Source: an uncultured Alphaproteobacteria bacterium | GTDB lineage: Bacteria; Pseudomonadota; Alphaproteobacteria; HIMB59; GCA-002718135 | NCBI GenBank assembly: GCA_902562275.1 | Contig: CACESS010000003.1 | Location: forward strand, 1 to 64,000 | Length of the DNA stretch: 64,000 nt | Reading direction: 5' to 3' | In this document: piece after piece, positions 56,214 to 64,000 of the stretch | How positions within the stretch are numbered: the stretch's first letter is position 1 | Layout of the letters: each line of letters starts with the position of its first letter | The notes under the pieces: model-generated | What the model was told of the DNA's origin: nothing | Databases searched by the model: none | What the model saw: only the letters and a program-made list of their open reading frames with translations | Position numbers and translations under genes: made by a program

Positions 56214-57698
56214 ATGATTGATTGGCCATTAGTATCAGTAATAATTTTTTTACCTTTAATAGGTGCTTTAATTATTCTTTTTATTAAAGAAGATGAATTA
56301 ACATCAATTAATATTAAATGGTCTGCTTTACTAGCAACGTTAGGAACATTTATTTTAAGTTTAATACTCTGGTTACAATTTGATTATTCCAATCCGTCTT
56401 ATCAATATGAAGAAAAATTTAGATGGTTTGATGATTTTAATTTCTTCTACCATGTTGGAGTTGACGGTATCTCACTTTTTATGATTTTACTAAGCACATT
56501 TTTGACCCCACTTTGTATTTTAGCTAGTTGGAATAATATTAAAAAAAGAGTCAAGGAATACATGCTTTCTTTTTTATTTTTAGAGACTGTAATGATTGGA
56601 ATGTTTGCTTCTATAGACATACTTTTATTTTATATTTTTTTTGAAGCAGTATTAATACCAATGTATTTAATCATAGGTATATGGGGAGGTAATAGAAGAA
56701 TCTATGCTTCTTTTAAATTCTTTCTCTACACTCTTTTGGGGTCAGTACTCATGTTGATTGCTATTATTGTGATGTATAGAAATACAAGTTCAATGAGTAT
56801 TGAGTTCTTACAAGGTAATTTTTTTTCCTATAATACTCAATTGTTTCTATGGCTCGCTTTTTTTGCTTCCTTTGCAGTTAAAATTCCTATGTGGCCGTTT
56901 CATACATGGTTGCCCGATGCCCATGTTGAAGCTCCAACGGCTGGATCTGTTATTTTAGCCGGAGTACTTTTAAAAATGGGTGGATATGGTTTTATACGTT
57001 TCTCTTTAGGCATGCTTCCAGAAGCAACAGAGTTTTTTATTCCTTTAATTATGACATTAAGTATAGTTGCCATAGTATACACTTCTTTAGTAGCACTAGC
57101 ACAAACTGATATTAAAAAACTAATTGCATATTCATCTGTTGCTCATATGGGAATTGTAACAATCGGAATTTTCTTAGTGAATCAACAAGGTTTAGAAGGA
57201 GCAATGATGCAAATGATTAGTCATGGACTAGTTTCAGCGGCTTTATTTTTATGCGTTGGTGTTATTTATGATCGAATGCATACTAGAGAAATTGAATTTT
57301 ACGGAGGATTAGTTCAAAGAATGCCACTTTATGCAACAGTATTCATGATTTTTATGCTGGGATCAGTTGGATTACCTGGAACTAGTGGTTTTATTGGAGA
57401 ATTTTTAGTTATTGTTGGTGCATTTAAATTTTCAAGTTACGTTGTTATTGGCGCGGCTTTTGGAATAATATTATCCGCTGTTTACATGCTATACCTTTAT
57501 AAAAGAATTATTTTTGGCACCATAACTAATAATAAACTTGCAGATATTTTAGATATAAACACAAGAGAGAAAATCATATTAATTCCTTTAGCAATTTCAG
57601 TAATATTATTAGGTATATTTCCAAATCTATTTTTAGATCCTATGAGATTATCACTTGAACTAATTATAACAAACTATGAAATAGCCAATGCTAAATAA
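56214..57698 (+). CDS. nuoM: NADH-quinone oxidoreductase subunit M
   Basis: A 494-residue antiporter-like proton-pumping subunit with 14 spans. It has GVDGISLFMILLSTFLTPL, FFEAVLIPMYLIIGIWGG with the pump Glu, KIPMWPFHTWLPDAHVEAPTAGSVILAGVLLKMGGYG and LIAYSSVAHMG. It directly follows nuoL and overlaps nuoN by eleven bases. Confidence 0.97.
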   Translation: MIDWPLVSVIIFLPLIGALIILFIKEDELTSINIKWSALLATLGTFILSLILWLQFDYSNPSYQYEEKFRWFDDFNFFYHVGVDGISLFMILLSTFLTPLCILASWNNIKKRVKEYMLSFLFLETVMIGMFASIDILLFYIFFEAVLIPMYLIIGIWGGNRRIYASFKFFLYTLLGSVLMLIAIIVMYRNTSSMSIEFLQGNFFSYNTQLFLWLAFFASFAVKIPMWPFHTWLPDAHVEAPTAGSVILAGVLLKMGGYGFIRFSLGMLPEATEFFIPLIMTLSIVAIVYTSLVALAQTDIKKLIAYSSVAHMGIVTIGIFLVNQQGLEGAMMQMISHGLVSAALFLCVGVIYDRMHTREIEFYGGLVQRMPLYATVFMIFMLGSVGLPGTSGFIGEFLVIVGAFKFSSYVVIGAAFGIILSAVYMLYLYKRIIFGTITNNKLADILDINTREKIILIPLAISVILLGIFPNLFLDPMRLSLELIITNYEIANAK

Positions 57699-59124
57699 TA
57701 TTTATAATATTTTTTTTATACCTGAAATTTTTTTAGCATGCTCTTCGTTTGTTTGCTTACTTTTTGGCCTTTTTTTAAAAAAGAATGCATTTAGACAAAC
57801 TTCCAATCTAGCAGTTTTCGTTTTATTATTAACCATTTTGCTTGTTTACTATGATAGAGAATCAAATTTTGCAAATTATAAAAGTTTATTTAGCCACTCT
57901 TCTTTTATAAATTTTTTTAAAATTTTAGCTTTATTAGGATCTATAGCTAGTGTCATCATTTCTAAAGATTATTTCTTAGGCATTAAGCTAAAAAATTTTG
58001 AAATTCCAATTTTATTTTTATTTTCAACACTTGGGATGATGTTAATGATTGCTTCAAATAATCTCATGTCCATGTATCTAGCAATAGAACTACAAAGTTT
58101 ATCTCTGTATGTTGCAGCAGCAATAAAAAGAGATTCAATCTCATCAGCTGAGTCAGGAGTAAAATACTTTATTTTAGGAGCATTATCGTCTGGAATACTT
58201 TTGTATGGCTTCTCCTTAATTTATGGATTTACTGGTTCAATGAATTTTGATGATATAAGTTTCTATTTATCAAAATATGATAATTTAAATTTAGGTCTAA
58301 TATTTGGGCTTGTATTTGTGATGGTAGGCTTGGCTTTTAAAGTTTCAGCCGTACCTTTCCACATGTGGACTCCCGATGTTTATGAAGGAGCTCCAAACTC
58401 AATTACAGGTTTTTTTGCTATTGTTCCTAAGATTGCTGCAGTAGCTTTAATTTATCGTTTTTGCTTAGTTCCATTTGAAAATTTTTACTTAGAATGGAGT
58501 CAAATAATTTTATTTTTATCAATAGCTTCAATGTTTCTTGGAGCTATAGCGGCTATAGCACAGTCAAATATTAAAAGATTATTAGCTTATAGTTCTATCG
58601 GACATATAGGCTATATTTTAATCGCTTTAGTTGCCGCAAATGATGATGGAATTAAAGCAGCATCAATTTATATGTTTTCATACATGATAATGAATGTTGC
58701 TATTTTTGCTATTTTACTTTCGTTAAAAGTTAAAAATGAATATTTAATTAATATAAGTGATTTAAAAGGGTTAAGTAAAAGTAATCCAATCGTTAGTCTT
58801 TCTATTTCAATAATAATGCTATCTATGGCTGGCATCCCCCCATTTATAGGATTTTTTGGAAAGTTTTATATTTTCATTGCTGCAATTGAACAAGAATTAT
58901 ATGTACTTTCAGTTCTTGGTGTCCTAGCTAGTGTGATTTCTGCTTTTTATTACTTAAGAATTATTAAGATAATGTATTTTGATGAAACTAAAAGTGAAGG
59001 AATAATTAATTTTCAAATTTCTTTTCAATCAAAAATTATTTTATCCTTAAGTTTATTTTTAATTATTTGTTTTATATTTTACCCATCTTTATTGATTAAT
59101 ATATCAGCAAGTTTGACCATTTGA
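57688..59124 (+). CDS. nuoN: NADH-quinone oxidoreductase subunit N
   Basis: The last complex I subunit, 478 residues and 14 spans: a conserved YLAIELQSLSLYVAAA segment with the pump Glu, KVSAVPFHMWTPDVYEGAPNSITGFFAIVPK and LLAYSSIGHIGYILI. The operon continues without a gap into birA, a usual alphaproteobacterial order. Confidence 0.97.
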   Translation: MLNNIYNIFFIPEIFLACSSFVCLLFGLFLKKNAFRQTSNLAVFVLLLTILLVYYDRESNFANYKSLFSHSSFINFFKILALLGSIASVIISKDYFLGIKLKNFEIPILFLFSTLGMMLMIASNNLMSMYLAIELQSLSLYVAAAIKRDSISSAESGVKYFILGALSSGILLYGFSLIYGFTGSMNFDDISFYLSKYDNLNLGLIFGLVFVMVGLAFKVSAVPFHMWTPDVYEGAPNSITGFFAIVPKIAAVALIYRFCLVPFENFYLEWSQIILFLSIASMFLGAIAAIAQSNIKRLLAYSSIGHIGYILIALVAANDDGIKAASIYMFSYMIMNVAIFAILLSLKVKNEYLINISDLKGLSKSNPIVSLSISIIMLSMAGIPPFIGFFGKFYIFIAAIEQELYVLSVLGVLASVISAFYYLRIIKIMYFDETKSEGIINFQISFQSKIILSLSLFLIICFIFYPSLLINISASLTI

Positions 59125-59127
59125 TAA

Positions 59128-59862
59128 ATGTCATTAGATAAAATTAAAAATCTATTAGATAAAAACAATTTTGATTTTCATTTTATTGAATCTGTAGATT
59201 CTACAATGTCAGATGTTAAAAAACTTATTTATAATAGAAATATATGTTTGATGGCAAATGAACAAAAAAAAGGATTTGGAAGACGGGGAACAACTTGGGA
59301 AAGTCCAAAAAATAATGTCTATATTTCTATTTTATCTAAAAATATATTGCCAATAGAAAATCATTTTTTAAATAATGCTTTTATTACAAATATGATCTGT
59401 TCTGTGATTGAAAATATTTGTAATGTTAAGACTCAAATTAAATGGCCAAATGATATTTTAATTAATAAAGAAAAAATTTCTGGAATAATTTCTGAAATAT
59501 TTAGTATCAAAAATGATAAATATATAAATACTGGTTTTGGAGTTAATATAGTATCTTCTCCAAAAATTGAAAATTATCCAACAACTAATATTAATAAATA
59601 CAATAAAGAAATTAACAATTTTTATTTTGTATATGAAATTATGCAAGAGTATTTTAACAATTTTAAACAACAGCTAAATAATCACGAAAAAATTATGACG
59701 GAATATAAAAGTAGATTATTATATTTAGGAGGCAATATTAATTTAAAAATCGATGAACAAAATATTAAGCAAGGAATATTTCATAATCTTAACCCAGATG
59801 GTTCAATCACTTTAAAAAATAATATTAAATTTGAAAATATATATAATGCTAGAATAATTTAA
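59128..59862 (+). CDS. birA: Biotin--[acetyl-CoA-carboxylase] ligase
   Basis: BirA activates biotin as biotinyl-AMP and attaches it to carboxylase carrier proteins. The 244-residue protein has no N-terminal helix-turn-helix, so it is the ligase-only form without repressor function. Catalytic segments are ESVDSTMSDVKKL, KKGFGRRGTTWESP (biotin loop) and IKWPNDILINKEKISGI. It lies three bases after nuoN and overlaps coaX by one base. Confidence 0.92.
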   Translation: MSLDKIKNLLDKNNFDFHFIESVDSTMSDVKKLIYNRNICLMANEQKKGFGRRGTTWESPKNNVYISILSKNILPIENHFLNNAFITNMICSVIENICNVKTQIKWPNDILINKEKISGIISEIFSIKNDKYINTGFGVNIVSSPKIENYPTTNINKYNKEINNFYFVYEIMQEYFNNFKQQLNNHEKIMTEYKSRLLYLGGNINLKIDEQNIKQGIFHNLNPDGSITLKNNIKFENIYNARII

Positions 59863-60623
59863 TGATTGTCATAGATGCAGGTAATACTAATATAGTTATA
59901 GGTTTTTATACAAAAAATAAATTAATTAAAATTATTAGACTAAAAACAGAAAAAAAAATCAATATTACACAAAAAGAAATAAATAAATTTTTTAAATCTA
60001 ACAAAAAGTTGATTAATAATCTTAAAGATAGATTTTGTATCTTGTCCTCTGTTGTACCTTCTTTAAATTTAATTTTTAAAAATATTTTTGAAAAAAATAA
60101 ATTCAAATTTTATGTAATTAATGCAAAAAAAATATCATTTAGAAATAGTATCAATTATAATTTAAATCAAATTGGAAGTGATCGAATAGCAAACTATGCC
60201 TATGTATATAGTAAGAAAATCAAAGACTGTATAATTCTCGACTTTGGTACAGCTACTACTTTTGATGTCATTAAAAATAATCAATATTTAGGTGGATTAA
60301 TTTTTCCAGGTATAAATCTTTCAATGGAAACACTTTTAAAAAATGCTGAGTTAATAAAAACTTCAAAAATCTCAAAATCAAATAAAATTGTTAATAATAA
60401 TACATCAGCTTCTATTCAATCAGGTTTCTATTTTGGTTATTTACATGCAGTTAATGGCATATTAAAGCAAATTATTAAAGAGAATAACTTTAAGCCTAAA
60501 GTCTATATTACGGGTGGTCTAGGTAAAATATTTAGGGATAAAATTATTTATAAACCTATATATATGGAACATTTGACATTAGAAGGAATAAAAGAAATCG
60601 GTAACAAATATTTTTATGAGTAA
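59862..60623 (+). CDS. coaX: Type III pantothenate kinase
   Basis: CoaX phosphorylates pantothenate, the first step of coenzyme A synthesis. The 253-residue ASKHA-fold protein has IDAGNTNIVIGFY at the N terminus, the pantothenate-binding GSDRIANYAYVY, phosphate loop LDFGTATTFDVI and the late YITGGLGKIF. It overlaps birA and rnj on either side, an arrangement common in alphaproteobacteria. Confidence 0.93.
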   Translation: MIVIDAGNTNIVIGFYTKNKLIKIIRLKTEKKINITQKEINKFFKSNKKLINNLKDRFCILSSVVPSLNLIFKNIFEKNKFKFYVINAKKISFRNSINYNLNQIGSDRIANYAYVYSKKIKDCIILDFGTATTFDVIKNNQYLGGLIFPGINLSMETLLKNAELIKTSKISKSNKIVNNNTSASIQSGFYFGYLHAVNGILKQIIKENNFKPKVYITGGLGKIFRDKIIYKPIYMEHLTLEGIKEIGNKYFYE

Positions 60624-62289
60624 TAATTTAAAACTAAATGATTTTAATGAAGGATTACACTTTTTATCTCTTGGGGGTATTGGAGAAATAGGTGCAAATT
60701 GTTATCTTTACGGATGTGATGGAAAATGGATAATGATAGACTTAGGGCTTTCATTTGCAGATGAAAAGTTTCCCGGTGTAGATTTATTAGTACCAAAAAT
60801 AGATCATATTGAAAGTTTAGAAGATAATCTCGAGGCTATTATTATCAGCCATGGTCATGAAGATCATGCAGGAGCTGTCGCGTTCTTAGCAAATAAAATT
60901 AAATGTCCTGTATATGCTAGTAAATTTGCAAAATTTCTTATCGAAAATAGGCTTAAAGAATTCAATAAAGTAGAAGGATTTACTTTAGAAGAGATAAATC
61001 TAGACAAGAAATTAATACTCAATAATTTTGATATAAGTTTTATTCCAACTACACACTCAATTCCTGAACCAACTGCAATAGTAATTAAAACAAAATATGG
61101 ATCATTACTTCATACTGCTGATTGGAAAATAGATCATTCACCTACTTTAGGAGACTCATTTTCAAAAGAAAAATTTGAAAAATTAGGAAATGATGGATTA
61201 CTTGCCTTAATCGGTGACTCTACTAACGCAAATGTCCCTGGTAAATCAGAATCTGAAAGTGATGTTAGAGATGAACTGACAAGTATATTTTCAAGATTTT
61301 CAAATAGAATTGTTGTTACCTGTTTTTCTTCAAATATTGCACGAATGAAAAATATTATTCAAGCAGCAAAAAAAAATAAAAGAAAGGTCGCTCTTGTTGG
61401 TAGGAGTATGAAAAAAAATATCGAAGTAGCAAGAAAATGTGGTTATGTTTCAGATGATGAAATTTTTATTGGTGAAGATGAAGCCTCTTATATACCAAGA
61501 GAAAATTTAGTCATAATTTGTACTGGAAGTCAGGGTGAAAAAAGATCTGCGCTTTTCAGAATAGCTTATAATTCTCATCAACATTTACATTTAGAGCCTG
61601 AAGATGTAGTAATTTTTAGCTCTAGAGATATTCCTGGTAATGAAAAATCAATAAATAATTTAAAGAACTTACTTATTAGACAAAGAGTTGAGATAGTAAC
61701 TGCTGATGATGATTTAGTACATGTTTCAGGTCATGGTTACGCAGATGAAATAAAACAAATGTATAATTGGACAAAACCTTACTTATCTATTCCTGTGCAT
61801 GGTGAGCCTATGCATCTAGAGGCACATAAACAATTATCTTATTCATCTCAAGTACCATTTACTAAAATTTTAGAAAATGGAAAATGTCTCAAAATCGCAC
61901 CAGGTGAACCTAAAATTGTAGAAAAATTTGAAACTGGAAAGTTAATTGTTGAGGGTAAAAATCTTTACGACTCTGAATCTGCTTTTATTAAAGAAAGAAG
62001 GAAATATTCATTTGAGGGGCTAGTTTTAATTTCTTTAATTATCAATGATGATGACTATTCAATTAATAAAAATATGTTACTTACTTTAAAAGGATTACCG
62101 GGAATAGATGAAGAAAATATTAAAAATGATTTTAAAATACTTTTTATAGAAAACTATACAAAACTTAACAAAGATCAAAAATCATCAGATCTTATAGTAT
62201 CTGACTTAGTTAAAAGTAGTTTTAGAAAGATTATAAAAAATTCAATTCAAAAAAAACCAGAAATTGAAGTTCATTTAATACGATCTTAA
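60616..62289 (+). CDS. rnj: Ribonuclease J
   Basis: A 557-residue metallo-beta-lactamase/beta-CASP nuclease with 5'-3' exo- and endoribonuclease activity in RNA maturation. It has LGGIGEIGANCYLYG, the metal-binding SHGHEDHAGA (H79, H81, D83, H84), ADWKIDHSP, a beta-CASP insert with ICTGSQGE, and VHVSGHGYADEI with SIPVHGEPMHL. It overlaps coaX by eight bases. Confidence 0.95.
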   Translation: MSNNLKLNDFNEGLHFLSLGGIGEIGANCYLYGCDGKWIMIDLGLSFADEKFPGVDLLVPKIDHIESLEDNLEAIIISHGHEDHAGAVAFLANKIKCPVYASKFAKFLIENRLKEFNKVEGFTLEEINLDKKLILNNFDISFIPTTHSIPEPTAIVIKTKYGSLLHTADWKIDHSPTLGDSFSKEKFEKLGNDGLLALIGDSTNANVPGKSESESDVRDELTSIFSRFSNRIVVTCFSSNIARMKNIIQAAKKNKRKVALVGRSMKKNIEVARKCGYVSDDEIFIGEDEASYIPRENLVIICTGSQGEKRSALFRIAYNSHQHLHLEPEDVVIFSSRDIPGNEKSINNLKNLLIRQRVEIVTADDDLVHVSGHGYADEIKQMYNWTKPYLSIPVHGEPMHLEAHKQLSYSSQVPFTKILENGKCLKIAPGEPKIVEKFETGKLIVEGKNLYDSESAFIKERRKYSFEGLVLISLIINDDDYSINKNMLLTLKGLPGIDEENIKNDFKILFIENYTKLNKDQKSSDLIVSDLVKSSFRKIIKNSIQKKPEIEVHLIRS

Positions 62290-62522
62290 TGGCACTATTT
62301 ACTCATGTTCTAATTTTTATCCTTGTTTGGTGGATTTTATTTTTCATACTCCTACCGATTAAGATAAAAGTACCCCAAAAAGTAGAATCTGGACATGCAA
62401 AAAGTGCTCCAAGTAAGCCATATCTTCTAATAAAATTTATAGTAACTTCATTAATATCAGCTTTAATTTTATTTTTTTTGATTTTATTTGGATTTGATTT
62501 ATCAAATATATTTAATAAATGA
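62289..62522 (+). CDS. DUF1467 family small membrane protein
   Basis: A 77-residue protein with two spans (about 4-26 and 49-72). FILVWWILFFILLPIKIK followed by a VESGHAKSAPSKPYLLIKF loop matches DUF1467, an alphaproteobacterial family usually located between rnj and proS, as here. It overlaps both neighbours. Function unknown. Confidence 0.85.
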   Translation: MALFTHVLIFILVWWILFFILLPIKIKVPQKVESGHAKSAPSKPYLLIKFIVTSLISALILFFLILFGFDLSNIFNK

Positions 62523-63814
62523 AATATTCTAACTTTTTTCTTCCCACTATTAAAGATGCGCCATCAGATGCTGAAATAATTTCACATAAATTGATGATCA
62601 GAGCTGGCATGATTAAACAATCTAGTGCCGGTATTTATTCGTGGTTACCTCTAGGTCTACTTGTATTAAAAAAAATTGAACAGATTGTTAGAGAGGAACA
62701 AAATAATGCAGGAGCAGTAGAACTGCTTATGCCTACGATTCAATCTTCTGATTTATGGATTAAATCAGGAAGATACGATGATTATGGAAAAGAAATGTTA
62801 AGGATTACAGATAGAAGTGGAAGGGAAATGCTTTACGGCCCAACAAATGAAGAATTAATTACAGATATATTTCAAGCACATATAAATTCTTACAAAGATC
62901 TTCCAAAAAATCTTTATCATATTCAATGGAAATTCCGAGATGAAGTTAGGCCTAGGTTTGGAGTAATGCGAGGAAGAGAATTCTTAATGAAGGATAATTA
63001 TTCATTTGATCTTGATGAAAACGAAGCAAAAAAATCTTATGACAATATGTTTAAAGCATACATAAAAACTTTTATTAGAATGGGTTTAACACCAATATCC
63101 TTAAGAGCGGAAACTGGACCAATTGGCGGTAACTTAAGTCATGAATTTCAAATACTAGCTAAGACTGGTGAAAGTACACTTTATTATGATAAAAAATTAG
63201 AAACACTAAACCCTGAAACTATAGACCCAAATGAGTTGCAGTCATTTTATGCTGCAGTTGATGATCAACATGATGAAAAAAATTGCCCAATTTCAAATGA
63301 AGATTTAAAAATTTCTAAGGGCATTGAAGTGGGTCATATATTTTATTTTGGAACAAAATATTCTGAGAAATTAAACGCATTTGTTCAAGATAAAAGTGGG
63401 AAAAATGTTCCAGTACACATGGGATCATATGGCATTGGTGTTTCAAGACTTGTGGGTGCAATTATAGAAGCTTATCATGATGAAAAAGGAATTAGGTGGC
63501 CTTTAGAAGTTGCTCCATTTAAGGTTTCCATAGTTAATTTAATGCCGGAAGATCAAGATTGTGCCATAAAATCATTAGAATATTATGAAAATTTTATGAA
63601 AAATAATATTGAAGTCATTTTAGATGATAGAATCTGTAGTGTAGGAAAAAAATTATCAGATAATGAGTTAATTGGTACACCATATCAAATTATTATTGGC
63701 AAAAGAGATTTAAAAGATAATTTAGTAGAAATAAAAAAACGCCAAAATAATGAAAGTGAAAAAATTTCATCCAGTAGTGTAATTGATTTTATTAATAATA
63801 AGTTAAAAAAATAG
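62519..63814 (+). CDS. proS: Prolyl-tRNA synthetase, short form
   Basis: Charges tRNA-Pro. At 431 residues it lacks the large editing INS domain present in the E. coli enzyme; this short form is typical of alphaproteobacteria. Class II motifs: RAGMIKQSSAGIYSWLPLG (motif 1 area), the motif 2 WKFRDEVRPRFGVMRGREFLMKDNYSFD, motif 3 GSYGIGVSRLVGAI; then the anticodon-binding domain. Overlaps DUF1467 by four bases. Confidence 0.96.
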   Translation: MKYSNFFLPTIKDAPSDAEIISHKLMIRAGMIKQSSAGIYSWLPLGLLVLKKIEQIVREEQNNAGAVELLMPTIQSSDLWIKSGRYDDYGKEMLRITDRSGREMLYGPTNEELITDIFQAHINSYKDLPKNLYHIQWKFRDEVRPRFGVMRGREFLMKDNYSFDLDENEAKKSYDNMFKAYIKTFIRMGLTPISLRAETGPIGGNLSHEFQILAKTGESTLYYDKKLETLNPETIDPNELQSFYAAVDDQHDEKNCPISNEDLKISKGIEVGHIFYFGTKYSEKLNAFVQDKSGKNVPVHMGSYGIGVSRLVGAIIEAYHDEKGIRWPLEVAPFKVSIVNLMPEDQDCAIKSLEYYENFMKNNIEVILDDRICSVGKKLSDNELIGTPYQIIIGKRDLKDNLVEIKKRQNNESEKISSSSVIDFINNKLKK

Positions 63815-64000
63815 ATGATTTCTAAATCAGAACGATTACTGATTTTTAGGTTTTTATTTTCTAAGAAATCCGATGGCTATGTGTCTATTTTCGCTTGGTT
63901 TTCAATAACAGGTATTAGTTTAGGAGTAGCAGCAATTATTATAGTTATGTCTGTTATGAATGGTTTTAGAATTGATCTAACTAACAGAATAATTGGACTT
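63815..64000 (+). CDS. lolC: Lipoprotein-releasing system membrane protein LolC/LolE, 5' part
   Basis: The ATG directly follows the proS stop and 62 codons are seen before the window ends. The N-terminal cytoplasmic FRFLFSKKSDGYVSIFAWFS, first membrane span GISLGVAAIIIVMSVMNGFR and DLTNRIIG are the standard start of LolC/LolE. This subunit, with LolD, extracts lipoproteins from the inner membrane. The rest lies outside. Confidence 0.92.
   Translation, partial: MISKSERLLIFRFLFSKKSDGYVSIFAWFSITGISLGVAAIIIVMSVMNGFRIDLTNRIIGL

Overview
The window is AT-rich (roughly two-thirds A+T), gene-dense DNA with short spacers, many ATGA/TAATG-type overlaps and lysine/asparagine/isoleucine-rich proteins. 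Gene families and order point to a streamlined marine alphaproteobacterium of the SAR11 / HIMB59 / AEGEAN-169 kind. The arguments are the tig-clpP-clpX-lon-hup-tRNA-nuoA-N-birA-coaX-rnj-DUF1467-proS-lolC order, the short ProRS, the small protein before murA, the MntR-type regulator and the numerous sugar/amino-acid transporters. Lineage is inference; there is no rRNA here.

Layout. (1) 1-10 kb, accessory metabolism: the 5' part of pdxJ, a GYD-domain protein, two glutathione S-transferases, a beta-lactamase-fold serine hydrolase, a DUF4174 protein, tRNA-Thr, an MFS transporter, a three-gene cluster of small alpha/beta-barrel-like proteins (two are tandem paralogs, each with an internal repeat), a 2-hydroxychromene-2-carboxylate isomerase-like protein and an ABC-F ATPase. 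(2) 10.1-19.9 kb, a carbohydrate locus: HpcH/HpaI aldolase (opposite strand), sugar-binding protein, two MalF/MalG-type permeases, a 720-residue ADP-ribosylglycohydrolase-fold fusion protein, an aldo/keto reductase, an MFS transporter, a nitrilase-family amidase and a methyltransferase. No ABC ATPase is encoded with it. (3) 20-25.6 kb: divergent mntR / putative Mn transporter with a short repeat-bearing promoter, then DUF2256, a 49-aa protein, murA, hisG (short form), hisD, infA and yacG. (4) 25.7-27.4 kb: tRNA-Phe, a lone SAM methyltransferase, and a second, broken 3' copy of tRNA-Phe, which looks like the scar of an element integrated at the tRNA. (5) 27.4-33.5 kb: glycosyltransferase 9, two amino-acid ABC permeases, cytochrome c', iolE-like gene, class I amidotransferase, glpK. 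(6) 33.5-38.7 kb, minus strand: parE, then an aminotransferase-glnB-glnA nitrogen operon with two tandem glutamine riboswitch aptamers between glnB and glnA. (7) 38.8-45.2 kb: tRNA-His, tRNA-Leu, tig-clpP-clpX-lon, HU, tRNA-Val, tRNA-Asp. (8) 45.3-64 kb: complete 14-gene nuo operon for complex I, followed by birA, coaX, rnj, DUF1467, proS and the start of lolC.

Most notable: the tandem glutamine aptamers, whose two copies differ by compensatory pairs in both inner helices; the tRNA-Phe 3'-end duplication bracketing a methyltransferase; the sugar operon built around a glycohydrolase-fold/beta-sandwich fusion; and a terminator-ended structured region at 19.9-20.03 kb that may encode a small RNA.
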